Notes: generated by a model not told the origin, from the sequence alone. Counted from the first letter of the stretch, positions 1-6,328 are shown. The stretch is DNA of 20,456 bases from a bacterium (GCA_030648815.1 JAUSHA010000042.1:1-20456); one strand, 5' to 3'. Translations and numbers: made by a program.

Positions 1-55
1 CTCATATATTTAGTTGTTAATGATAATATATTATCTCATCTGCTTTCCGAATACA

Positions 56-86
56 AAAAAAGTGGACATTTTTGTGTCCACTTTTT
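56..86. terminator. Bidirectional intrinsic terminator ending the ADP-ribosylglycohydrolase operon
   Basis: An 8-bp perfect stem (AGTGGACA at 61-68 with TGTCCACT at 75-82, loop TTTTTG) is extended by an A run on the left and a T run on the right. The left A run becomes a U tract on the minus strand, so this is a good terminator for the 58-aa gene and the operon upstream of it. The T run also makes it usable from the plus strand. Confidence 0.8.
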
Positions 87-134
87 GGGGTACAGATCAA
101 ATTTATCTCCCCGCTTTTTTAGATAGACTAAAAC

Positions 135-311
135 TTAATCATTATACCAAATGGTTACATTATGAAAGAAATTGACATCTCCTTTATTACCGGTAGAACT
201 TTCGCTAGTCACAACAATCCTGATCTGCGTATTATTGTTTAACCAATCATTTATATCTTGCTCAATGTTACGATAATGATCCCCTGAACTTGAAAACATT
301 TTAACCTGCAT
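135..311 (-). CDS. Small Cse60-like protein (58 aa)
   Basis: This 58-residue protein is the last gene of the ADP-ribosylglycohydrolase operon. A longer frame runs to 350, but the start at 311 is chosen because a strong Shine-Dalgarno (AGGAGG, 317-322) sits 5 nt upstream of that ATG. The N-terminal MQVKMF strand, a helix with NIEQDINDWLN, a second strand (IRIVVTSES) and a closing aromatic strand (NVTIWYND) resemble the short sporulation protein Cse60 / DUF2758 family, which has the same length and order of elements. This is pattern recognition from memory, not a search. No catalytic residues are visible, and the role is unknown. The name Cse60 does not imply sporulation here, because small proteins of this shape also occur in phage and accessory regions. 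It ends 48 bases before the terminator hairpin. Confidence 0.7.
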   Translation of the reverse strand: MQVKMFSSSGDHYRNIEQDINDWLNNNTQIRIVVTSESSTGNKGDVNFFHNVTIWYND

Positions 312-367
312 TGGTCCCTCCTTTCCATAATAATTTTTTGCGACGCTCAACGTTAAACGTCGAATAA

Positions 368-1384
368 TTATTTATTGCATGCTTGAAAAAATCTTTTGGC
401 GACTCCTTCGAGATATCCGCACCTTTCGAGGCCTGACAATAAATATTTCGGGATAAAAGACGCTCCGTTCAATGCGCCATAAAGCGACCCCACGATACTT
501 GCATTTGAATCAGTATCACCACCGGCGCAAGCTGCTTGCCAAACAACAGAAAATGAAGTTGGATTAGCTGCAAATAAGGCATAAGATAACCCTAAAGAAT
601 GATAAGCATAAGAAGTTCCCCCGCCAAATCGAGACGCAATCTCCGGATCTTCTTTTTGCCGAACAATATAATCTCGCCAATAAGACAAGATCCTGTTAAA
701 CTGTTCGGAAATCTTGTTTTCGGTAGTCGGTAATTCCTTTTCGGCCATCAGTGCGATACTGCGCAAATAACCGAGGAAATCTCTCGTTGAGTGATCTGCT
801 ATATTGCCGGGGGAACTGTTTACTAAAAAGGCAATCGCAGCCGCATGCACCACACCCGCAACAATTGCCTGCGTCCCGAGGTGGGTCATTCTGGCATAAG
901 TAATGCATTCTTTTAAGAATGCTGCGGGATCTTGTTGTCTAACGCTCTTTCGTAATCCAAGCGGAGCAATTTTCATCATTATGCCATTACCCGCTCCGTT
1001 GGGTTCTCCAGAATCTTTCCAAGAGGCCCCTTCAGCAAGACGCTGGCAAGCGTTTCTTGTCGATTTCCCCCAACCGCGCCGCTCTCCTTGATATGCCTCA
1101 ATATGTTTTTGGGCGATTTTATTCATATCAAACGATCCGTCAGATTCTATAAATGCCTCCATCGTGGCGAGTGTAAGCTGCGTGTCATCTGTCCAGAAGC
1201 CTGGTTTTAAATGTCTTAGAGAAGAAAAAATATGAGGATTCATCGACGGAGAGAGAAAGGTCGGGGGAATTATTAATCCGATCTTTTTCTTAATATCATC
1301 CCGGCTCATCGTCTCCATGGGCATGCCTAAAGCATCACCGATAGCTAAGCCATAAATACAACCCGTAAATTTATCAAGATTCAT
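368..1384 (-). CDS. ADP-ribosylglycohydrolase family protein (DraG/ARH-like)
   Basis: This is a 338-aa member of the ADP-ribosylglycohydrolase family (PF03747), which removes ADP-ribose from proteins, nucleic acids or small molecules using two Mg ions. Visible signatures are GLAIGDALG near residues 12-20, the first metal motif WTDDT with T65, D66 and D67, the conserved GNGIMMKIAPLG segment, and the second metal motif GGDTDS with D290 and D292. All catalytic metal ligands are present, so it should be active. The start at 1384 has an AAGGAG Shine-Dalgarno and begins directly at the family N-terminus. A longer frame to 1450 would add 22 residues of non-family sequence. Its ATG overlaps the upstream gene's TGA as ATGA (1381-1384), which indicates translational coupling. 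The true substrate (ADP-ribosyl-arginine, -serine, ADP-ribosylated DNA or another) cannot be read from the sequence. No DraT or ADP-ribosyltransferase is visible nearby, so a nitrogenase role is unlikely. Confidence 0.93.
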   Translation of the reverse strand: MNLDKFTGCIYGLAIGDALGMPMETMSRDDIKKKIGLIIPPTFLSPSMNPHIFSSLRHLKPGFWTDDTQLTLATMEAFIESDGSFDMNKIAQKHIEAYQGERRGWGKSTRNACQRLAEGASWKDSGEPNGAGNGIMMKIAPLGLRKSVRQQDPAAFLKECITYARMTHLGTQAIVAGVVHAAAIAFLVNSSPGNIADHSTRDFLGYLRSIALMAEKELPTTENKISEQFNRILSYWRDYIVRQKEDPEIASRFGGGTSYAYHSLGLSYALFAANPTSFSVVWQAACAGGDTDSNASIVGSLYGALNGASFIPKYLLSGLERCGYLEGVAKRFFQACNK

Positions 1385-1749
1385 CGCTTCTCCTTTCTTT
1401 TTCGCGGGTAAACCAACATTACGTTCTCGCCATATTCGAGATAAATGCATTCTTCTCCGATATCTTCGGATAATTTTGCCAGAAACTCCTGCAACATCCG
1501 AAGTTTTTCTTTAGCTGCACCTTCCGGAAACGCAACCCTGAATTCGCGTAATTCATCGTACTCCGCTACTTCCATTTGAAAATAACCGTAAATATTTCCC
1601 GAAGAGCAAGTATATCCTCCAAAGCTATGAACCAAAAAGTCGTGAATAGTACGAGCCACGCTTTGCCGAGTTTTGGAATATTTTTTACTATAAACTTTTA
1701 TTGAGGGAATCAGGAAAAGCGCCCGCTTCCCACATTTTTGAATGTGCAT
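1381..1749 (-). CDS. Hypothetical protein (122 aa), first gene of the ADP-ribosylglycohydrolase operon
   Basis: I do not recognise this protein with confidence. It has a basic N-terminus, a helix rich in Lys and Arg (about residues 17-40), the segment FGGYTCSSGNIYG at about 44-56, an acidic strand, a helix (AAKEKLRMLQEFLAKL), and a last strand (ECIYLEYGENVMLVYP) followed by a basic tail RKRKEKR. This alternation of strands and helices suggests a compact ferredoxin- or ACT-like fold. Similar small FGGYT proteins occur in phage and plasmid regions in my recollection, but I cannot verify that. The start is well supported: Shine-Dalgarno GGAGGT lies at 1756-1761 and a consensus promoter lies just upstream. 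Its stop overlaps the next start by 4 nt, so it is made together with the ADP-ribosylglycohydrolase and could be its partner or regulator. Confidence 0.75.
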   Translation of the reverse strand: MHIQKCGKRALFLIPSIKVYSKKYSKTRQSVARTIHDFLVHSFGGYTCSSGNIYGYFQMEVAEYDELREFRVAFPEGAAKEKLRMLQEFLAKLSEDIGEECIYLEYGENVMLVYPRKRKEKR

Positions 1750-1776
1750 TTCTTGACCTCCATTTCAGAATAATGC

Positions 1777-1805
1777 ATTCTAAACTAAAACGAGACTATT
1801 GTCAA
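1777..1805 (-). promoter_or_regulatory. Sigma70-type promoter of the ADP-ribosylglycohydrolase operon
   Basis: Read on the minus strand, a perfect TTGACA -35 (1800-1805) is followed by a 17-nt spacer and TAGAAT as the -10 (1777-1782). The predicted transcript starts near 1770, leaving about 20 nt of leader that contains the GGAGGT site of the 122-aa gene. Confidence 0.85.
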
Positions 1806-1842
1806 TAATTATTTATAGATTATATGTTTTCGAGCAAAAAAA

Positions 1843-2829
1843 TCAAGCTACGCCAGAAACTTTTTCGGTTTTTTCGGAGATCAGACCATTGAGAATTTTT
1901 TTGACAAGTTCTATGCTGTCCCAATCAAATATGGAAATCTGTATTATATTTTTGTTTAATTTTTTGAGATCATCCGCCACCCTATTGGCGTCGTTCTCCG
2001 GAACGGCATCTTTCTTGCTCAAAAAAACATATTCCGGCTTTTCTAGGAGCATTTTGTTGTATAACCCAAGTTCGTTGCGCACAGTTTTGTAATCCGATAC
2101 CGGATCGACGGAATCGGCAGCTATAAAATGAAAAAGAATCTTTGTGCGCTCTATGTGCCGCAAAAACTTAATGCCCAGACCCTTGCCGGCAGATGCACCC
2201 TCAATAAGTCCGGGGAGATCGGCCAGTATCAAATCATAATAAGCTCCCAAATTTGGCTCTAAGGTTGTAAACGAATAATTCGCCACCTTGCTTTTGGCAT
2301 TAGTCAGTTCATTAAGCAAGCTTGATTTGCCGACATTCGGCAATCCTACGAATCCCACGTCGGCGATTAACTTCAGTTCAAGGCGTATCTCAAGGGATTC
2401 TCCGGGCTCGCCGTATTCAAATTCTTTCGGACTTGTATTGGTTGAAGAACGAAAATGAAAATTTCCCTTGCCGCCTCTGCCACCGCGGGCGATGACCGCC
2501 TGCTGACCGATTTTAGTTATCTCAATGTTTTCACCCGTTCCTAAGTTATGGATCACGGTTCCGACGGGAATTTTCAAAATCAAATCACCGGCGTTTTCGC
2601 CGTCGCAGAATTGCGGAAGACCGTCATGCCCGTCTTCGGTTTTGAATTCTTTTTTAAAACGGAATTTATTTAAAGCTCCCAAATCAGAAATGCCTTCAAC
2701 ATAAACACTGCCTCCCCTGCCGCCGCTTCCGCCGACAGGACCAAGAGACATCATATTTTTATTGAAGGCCACCGCTCCTTTTCCGCCGGCTCCGGCCGTC
2801 ACTTGTATTTTTATATCATCAATAAGCAT
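1843..2829 (-). CDS. obg: Obg/CgtA family ribosome-associated GTPase
   Basis: This is a 328-aa Obg GTPase, which acts in late large-subunit ribosome assembly and stress signalling. The glycine-rich Obg fold covers roughly residues 1-155 (for example GGSGGRGG and ARGGRGGKGN). The G domain follows with G1 GLPNVGKSS, G2 TTLEPN and G3 DLPG, then the family motif GLIEGASAGKGLG. The G4 motif reads SKKD instead of the usual NKxD. The protein stops soon after the G domain and lacks the C-terminal OCT domain found in many Gram-positive Obg proteins. No Shine-Dalgarno precedes the ATG at 2829, and a strong hairpin (2836-2874) ends only 6 nt upstream of the ATG. The gene may depend on readthrough from the cold-shock gene or on an initiation mode without Shine-Dalgarno. 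Confidence 0.95.
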   Translation of the reverse strand: MLIDDIKIQVTAGAGGKGAVAFNKNMMSLGPVGGSGGRGGSVYVEGISDLGALNKFRFKKEFKTEDGHDGLPQFCDGENAGDLILKIPVGTVIHNLGTGENIEITKIGQQAVIARGGRGGKGNFHFRSSTNTSPKEFEYGEPGESLEIRLELKLIADVGFVGLPNVGKSSLLNELTNAKSKVANYSFTTLEPNLGAYYDLILADLPGLIEGASAGKGLGIKFLRHIERTKILFHFIAADSVDPVSDYKTVRNELGLYNKMLLEKPEYVFLSKKDAVPENDANRVADDLKKLNKNIIQISIFDWDSIELVKKILNGLISEKTEKVSGVA

Positions 2830-2835
2830 ACTGTA

Positions 2836-2874
2836 TTAAAATCAAATCCCGCCGAAAGCGGGACTTGATTTTAA
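2836..2874. terminator. Strong hairpin between the cold-shock gene and obg
   Basis: The outer stem is TTAAAATCAA (2836-2845) with TTGATTTTAA (2865-2874). After one A/C mismatch the inner stem is TCCCGC (2847-2852) with GCGGGA (2858-2863), with loop CGAAA. It ends the cold-shock transcript on the minus strand (TTTTAA on exit). It also lies directly before the obg start codon, so it could act as an attenuator. Confidence 0.7.
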
Positions 2875-2900
2875 TTTACCCGATAATTCAAAATGAATTA

Positions 2901-3098
2901 TTAGATACGGCTCACGCCTGTTGCGTTGGGTCCCTTTGGAGAATCGGCTTTTTCAAAAGATACCTTGTCGCCCACTTTCAACTCTTCGAAAGTTACGCCC
3001 TTCAGTTCGTTCTTGTGAAAAAACAAATCTTTTTCCTCGCCCTCAACGGTGATGAATCCGAATCCTTTTTCGGTAAGATTTTTAATTGTTCCTTCCAT
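2901..3098 (-). CDS. Cold-shock domain protein (CspA family)
   Basis: This 65-aa single cold-shock domain binds single-stranded RNA or DNA and acts as an RNA chaperone. RNP1 is KGFGFIT at about residues 11-17 and RNP2 is DLFFHKNEL at about 24-32. The usual closing segment GDKVSFEKADSPKGPNATGV is present, and the length is normal for the family. There is no recognisable Shine-Dalgarno before the ATG. A folded three-stem element (3132-3187) lies 33 nt upstream and could be part of the leader. If so, it may contribute to temperature-dependent expression, which would fit the family but is not shown by the sequence. The gene sits between leuS and obg, with a hairpin behind it. Confidence 0.94.
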   Translation of the reverse strand: MEGTIKNLTEKGFGFITVEGEEKDLFFHKNELKGVTFEELKVGDKVSFEKADSPKGPNATGVSRI

Positions 3099-3131
3099 TG
3101 TTTTATTAGCTTAATTAATATTTTAAGGTTT

Positions 3132-3187
3132 ACCCCGTTAAATGCCCTTTCGGGGCAATCCCGCTAAGCGGGATTATTTAACAGGGT
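3132..3187. repeat. Three-stem palindromic element upstream of the cold-shock gene
   Basis: The outer arms ACCC-C-GTTAAA (3132-3142) and TTTAAC-A-GGGT (3177-3187) pair with one mismatch. Between them are two hairpins: TGCCC/GGGCA (3143-3157) and ATCCCGC/GCGGGAT (3158-3174, loop TAA). Together they can form a three-way junction in RNA or a cruciform in DNA. The ATCCCGC core also appears in the hairpin at 2847-2863. It could be a leuS terminator, a cold-shock leader or a dispersed palindromic repeat. Confidence 0.65.
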
Positions 3188-3294
3188 GAATCCTAAAGTT
3201 TAGTTCCCGGATAAATTCGACCAAATTTTCATCAGGCAACTATCTTACATAAACAATGCTACCATGCGAAGGATAATTAGTCAATGCCTCTTCT

Positions 3295-5748
3295 TCAGAC
3301 AACCAGATTTATCAGTTTGTTGGGGACGAAGATGGTTTTTTTGATTTCCTGGCCTTGGAGCCATTTTTTAATCTTTTCACTGTTAATGACCAGATCGGAA
3401 GCTTCTTTCTCGGAAATACCCGATGGGACATCTATTTTATCGCGCACCTTGCCGTTGATTTGGATAATTAAATTAATTCTTTCCTCTTCAATTAATTTCG
3501 GATCATACTTGGGCCATTCTTGATTATGAATACTATCTTTATTGCCAAGCCGGGACCACAGCTCTTCGGCCATGTGCGGAGCAAACGGCGCCAGCAATAA
3601 TAGAAACGTACTAATAGAACCATGGTCTTTTTTATACGTAGGTTGCTGTAATTCATTAACTAAAATCATTAGAGCGGAAACTGCGGTATTAAATCTCATA
3701 CCCTCAATGTCCTCCGTCACCCTCTTAATCGTCTGATGTAGTAGTTTCTCTGTTTTTGGATTTTTGAATTCTCCGACGCTTACGGTCGGAGCCCCGACCC
3801 CCTTGGGCGTCGGGGTTGATTTTTCAAACAACCCCCATGCTTTATTCAAAAACCTGTTGATGCCCACCAAACCATCGGGATTATACGGCCCCCCCTGATT
3901 GTATGGTCCCATAAAACAGAGGTACATTCTGACGGCGTCGGCGCCGTACTTTTTAACTTGTTCGTCCGGATCAACGACATTGCCCTTGGATTTAGACATT
4001 TTCTGGCCGTCAGGGCCCAAGATAATCCCCTGATGGCGCAAGCCCAGAAAAGGCTCGGAAAAATTGACCAATCCCATTTTATTTAAGGCCTTGGTGAAAA
4101 ATCTGGAATATAAAAGATGCAGAACCGAATGCTCCGCTCCTCCGACATAGACGTTTACGGGCAACCAGGCTTTAAGTTTTTCTTCCGAAGCGAATTCGGT
4201 TTCATTCAATGGATCGGCATACCTTAAATAGTACCAGGAGGAACAGATAAAGGTATCCATGGTATCTGTTTCTCTCTGGGCGGAGCCGCCGCATTTCGGA
4301 CAAACGGTATTTATAAACTTTTTTGACTTGGCTAATGGCGATTTGCCTTCGCCGGTCGGCAGGTAATTCTTTATATTCGGCAACAAAACAGGCAAATCTT
4401 TTTCCGGAATCGCCTGCCATGAGCATTTTTCGCAAAAGACCATAGGAATAGGAGCCCCCCAATAACGCTGGCGGGAAATCAGCCAATCCTTTAACCTGTA
4501 ATAAACTTTTTTTTCTGCTTTTTCCTGTTTTTGCAGCCACTCGCCGATTCTTTCTCTGGCATCATTAGAAGGCATGCCCGTGAATTTATCAGAATTGATC
4601 AGAGCTCCCTCTCCCTCGTAAGCCATAGTGGGGACAGTCCCCCCAAGGGGGACTGTCCCCTTAACGACTTCGATAATCGGCAGATTATATTTCTTAGCAA
4701 AATCAAAATCGCGGTTATCGTGAGCCGGAACCGCCATAATGGCTCCGGTACCATAATGCATTATCACATAATCCGCAACAAAAATCGGGACCTCTCGGCC
4801 GTTAACGGGGTTAATCGCTTTTACGCCTTTTAATTCTACGCCGCTTTTTTCTTTCAGATCGGAAATTCTGTCCCTTTCCGTTTTTTTCTTTGACTCTTCA
4901 ATATATTGCTCAACGAATTTAAGATTTAAGATTTCTGATTTAAGATTTAAGATAATTGGATGCTCGGGAGCTACTACTAAATAAGTACAACCGAACAAAG
5001 TGTCTGCTCGCGTTGTGAACACCGGTATTGAAAATTGAGAATTGGAAATTGAAAATTTAATTTGCAGGCCTTCGGAACGACCGATCCAGTTCCTTTGCAT
5101 AATCTTGGTGGTCTCCGGCCAATCTAAATTATCCAGGCCCTTTAATAATTCATCGGCGTAGGAAGAAATTTTAAATAGCCATTGTTCAATTTCTTCTTGA
5201 ATAACCTGGGAGTCGCACCTTTCGCATTTGCCACCTTCGGCCTGCTCATTGGCCAGAACGGTTTTGCAGGAAGGGCACCAGTTAGCGGGCACCTTGGCTT
5301 TACGGGCTAAGCCGTTTTTATAAAACTGAAGAAATAACCATTGGGTCCACTTATAGTATTCGGGGTCGCAGGTGACTACCTCTCTTGACCAATCATAAAT
5401 ATTTCCCATGGACTTTAGTTGTTTTCTCATGTTCTCAATATTCTTGTGAGTCCAATTTTTGGGATGGATTTTGCGCTTAATGGCGGCGTTTTCAGCCGGC
5501 AAGCCAAAAGCGTCAAACCCGATGGGTGACATAACATTGAATCCGTTCATGCGTTTAAATCGGGCGAAGACATCGGCCGGCGCAAAATTATACCAGTGCC
5601 CGATGTGTAAATTCCCTGAAGGATAAGGAAACATAACCATGTGGTAAAAGTTCTTTTTACCCCCTACCGTATCCTGCGCTTTATAAATTCCGGACTTCTC
5701 CCAGGCCCTTTGCCACTTCTTTTCTATTTTTTGCGGGTCGTATGCCAT
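3295..5748 (-). CDS. leuS: Leucyl-tRNA synthetase
   Basis: This 817-aa class Ia synthetase charges tRNA-Leu and is somewhat shorter than the roughly 860 residues of E. coli LeuRS. HIGH is in GNLHIGHWYNFAPADVF near residue 48, and KMSKS is in KMSKSKGNVVDP. Zinc-knuckle cysteines are seen in CPSCKTVLANEQ and CERC. The CP1 editing domain is present with TTRADTLFG and AVPAHDNRDFDF, so proofreading is probably intact. Four loops carry repeat DNA: heptamer tracts at 4918-4952 and 5027-5061, and palindromes at 4630-4660 (residues about 364-374) and 3771-3815 (residues about 645-660). All are kept in frame. The promoter at 5757-5785 leaves only 8 nt between the -10 box and the ATG, so the mRNA is probably leaderless. 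No Shine-Dalgarno is seen. The frame ends with TGA. Confidence 0.97.
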   Translation of the reverse strand: MAYDPQKIEKKWQRAWEKSGIYKAQDTVGGKKNFYHMVMFPYPSGNLHIGHWYNFAPADVFARFKRMNGFNVMSPIGFDAFGLPAENAAIKRKIHPKNWTHKNIENMRKQLKSMGNIYDWSREVVTCDPEYYKWTQWLFLQFYKNGLARKAKVPANWCPSCKTVLANEQAEGGKCERCDSQVIQEEIEQWLFKISSYADELLKGLDNLDWPETTKIMQRNWIGRSEGLQIKFSISNSQFSIPVFTTRADTLFGCTYLVVAPEHPIILNLKSEILNLKFVEQYIEESKKKTERDRISDLKEKSGVELKGVKAINPVNGREVPIFVADYVIMHYGTGAIMAVPAHDNRDFDFAKKYNLPIIEVVKGTVPLGGTVPTMAYEGEGALINSDKFTGMPSNDARERIGEWLQKQEKAEKKVYYRLKDWLISRQRYWGAPIPMVFCEKCSWQAIPEKDLPVLLPNIKNYLPTGEGKSPLAKSKKFINTVCPKCGGSAQRETDTMDTFICSSWYYLRYADPLNETEFASEEKLKAWLPVNVYVGGAEHSVLHLLYSRFFTKALNKMGLVNFSEPFLGLRHQGIILGPDGQKMSKSKGNVVDPDEQVKKYGADAVRMYLCFMGPYNQGGPYNPDGLVGINRFLNKAWGLFEKSTPTPKGVGAPTVSVGEFKNPKTEKLLHQTIKRVTEDIEGMRFNTAVSALMILVNELQQPTYKKDHGSISTFLLLLAPFAPHMAEELWSRLGNKDSIHNQEWPKYDPKLIEEERINLIIQINGKVRDKIDVPSGISEKEASDLVINSEKIKKWLQGQEIKKTIFVPNKLINLVV
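3771..3815. repeat. Tandem hairpins inserted in leuS
   Basis: Two adjacent perfect hairpins lie within coding DNA: CTCCGAC (3771-3777) with GTCGGAG (3785-3791), and CCCCGAC (3792-3798) with GTCGGGG (3809-3815). They share a CCGAC/GTCGG core. They encode a Pro/Thr/Gly-rich linker (TPTPKGVGAPTVSVGEF) that is unlike the neighbouring LeuRS sequence, so an in-frame repeat insertion in a surface loop is likely. Confidence 0.7.
4630..4660. repeat. Perfect 13-bp palindrome inserted in leuS
   Basis: GGGGACAGTCCCC (4630-4642) pairs perfectly with GGGGACTGTCCCC (4648-4660) around a 5-nt loop. It encodes the linker GTVPLGGTVPT. Each arm is itself nearly palindromic (GGGGAC-N-GTCCCC). The same 13-mer recurs at 17756-17768 in an intergenic hairpin. 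Confidence 0.8.
4918..4952. repeat. Heptanucleotide tandem repeat in leuS (5 units)
   Basis: The plus strand reads TTTAAGA, TTTAAGA, TTTCTGA, TTTAAGA, TTTAAGA without gaps. It encodes the low-complexity stretch ILNLKSEILNLKF inside the CP1 region. Because 7 is not a multiple of 3, each unit shifts the reading phase. Confidence 0.85.
5027..5061. repeat. Degenerate heptanucleotide tandem repeat in leuS (5 units)
   Basis: Consecutive plus-strand heptamers are ATTGAAA, ATTGAGA, ATTGGAA, ATTGAAA and ATTTAAT. They encode a short polar stretch IKFSISNSQFSIP just before the conserved TTRADTLFG of the editing domain. This is a second heptamer tract in the same gene, of a different unit sequence. Confidence 0.75.
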
Positions 5749-5756
5749 ATTTTTAA

Positions 5757-5785
5757 ATATTACCTTGCGCCTTTTCTTTGGTCAA
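5757..5785 (-). promoter_or_regulatory. leuS promoter, predicted leaderless
   Basis: On the minus strand, TTGACC (5780-5785), a 17-nt spacer and TAATAT (5757-5762) form a near-consensus promoter. Only 8 nt separate the -10 from the leuS ATG at 5748, so the transcript should begin at or within one or two bases of the start codon. Confidence 0.8.
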
Positions 5786-5786
5786 T

Positions 5787-5817
5787 AAAATAGCCACCTA
5801 TTACAGGCGGCTATTTT
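5787..5817. terminator. Intrinsic terminator after the carbonic-anhydrase-like gene
   Basis: AAAATAGCC (5787-5795) pairs with GGCTATTTT (5809-5817). The stem is continued by CCT/AGG after one mismatch. A/T runs on both sides make it bidirectional. It begins 4 nt past the stop of the carbonic-anhydrase-like gene and insulates it from leuS. Confidence 0.8.
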
Positions 5818-5821
5818 TAAC

Positions 5822-6325
5822 TTATTCTACTTTACTGAATGTCACAGCTTCATTTTCAACGATGGAGGCGTAAAACATTTCAATTGCTATGTCAGGAAAA
5901 TTTTTAATCGCCCACCTTTTCGTCGACAGCATATCACTTATCTGATGCTCTTTTTCGGTAACTTTTATCGAAAAATACTTTGGCACGAAACAATGGTACC
6001 AGGCGCAATCTTCATGCATGACGATAATCATTCTTTTTATTCCGTGCTTTTCCACCAAGAACTTGATGAATTTCTCAAAAATCACTGAAAAAATCGGCAA
6101 AAAATTCATGAAAGATAAAATCTGGCTGGCGCCGGGAATAACCAATGAATCATAATTTTCAGTACCGAAATTTTCCTTTATGAATGCTCCGAAAGCCTTA
6201 CGAAACCGGTAATCGCTACAATGGATAACCAATGTGTCCGTTTTTGCGCCGTAAAAAGGATAATATTTTTTTCCGTTGTCTATCTGCCTAATTTTTAAGT
6301 ACCTCCTCCCGTAGATTGCAACCAA
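5822..6325 (-). CDS. Beta-carbonic-anhydrase-like zinc protein
   Basis: The protein carries the beta-carbonic anhydrase zinc pattern: CSDYR (C36, D38, R40, counted from the TTG at 6325) and HEDC (H104, C107), which fits the family's Cys-X-Asp-X-Arg plus His-X2-Cys. It is shorter (up to 167 aa) than classical beta-carbonic anhydrases, so CO2 hydration is plausible but unproven. It may be a diverged relative. The start is uncertain. The coordinate given is the only conventional start codon (TTG), but it has no Shine-Dalgarno and sits at or before the predicted transcription start. The strong Shine-Dalgarno GGGAGGAGGT (6301-6310) points instead to an in-frame ATT codon at 6292, which would give 156 aa. 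The gene has its own promoter and terminator, so it is a single-gene unit between folD and leuS. Confidence 0.82.
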   Translation of the reverse strand: MVAIYGRRYLKIRQIDNGKKYYPFYGAKTDTLVIHCSDYRFRKAFGAFIKENFGTENYDSLVIPGASQILSFMNFLPIFSVIFEKFIKFLVEKHGIKRMIIVMHEDCAWYHCFVPKYFSIKVTEKEHQISDMLSTKRWAIKNFPDIAIEMFYASIVENEAVTFSKVE

Positions 6326-6328
6326 TCA

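Noticed and set aside
87..120. Possible plus-strand terminator (GGGG-TAC-AGAT ... ATCT-CCCC followed by CTTTTTT)
   Set aside because: The stem is short with a three-base bulge, and no plus-strand gene is known upstream. The hairpin at 56-86 already explains termination here.
696..1091. Open frames opposite or within the ADP-ribosylglycohydrolase gene
   Set aside because: They lie inside a gene with clear family motifs, have no ribosome sites, and show no recognisable protein features.
3240..3294. Search for a separate gene or small RNA just downstream of leuS
   Set aside because: No frame, stem or promoter pattern stood out in this stretch beyond the palindromic element at 3132-3187.
4531..4833. 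Plus-strand 100-codon frame inside leuS
   Set aside because: It is antisense to conserved LeuRS coding sequence. Part of it translates the palindrome (SGDSPPKGDCP), so openness there is a by-product of the repeat.
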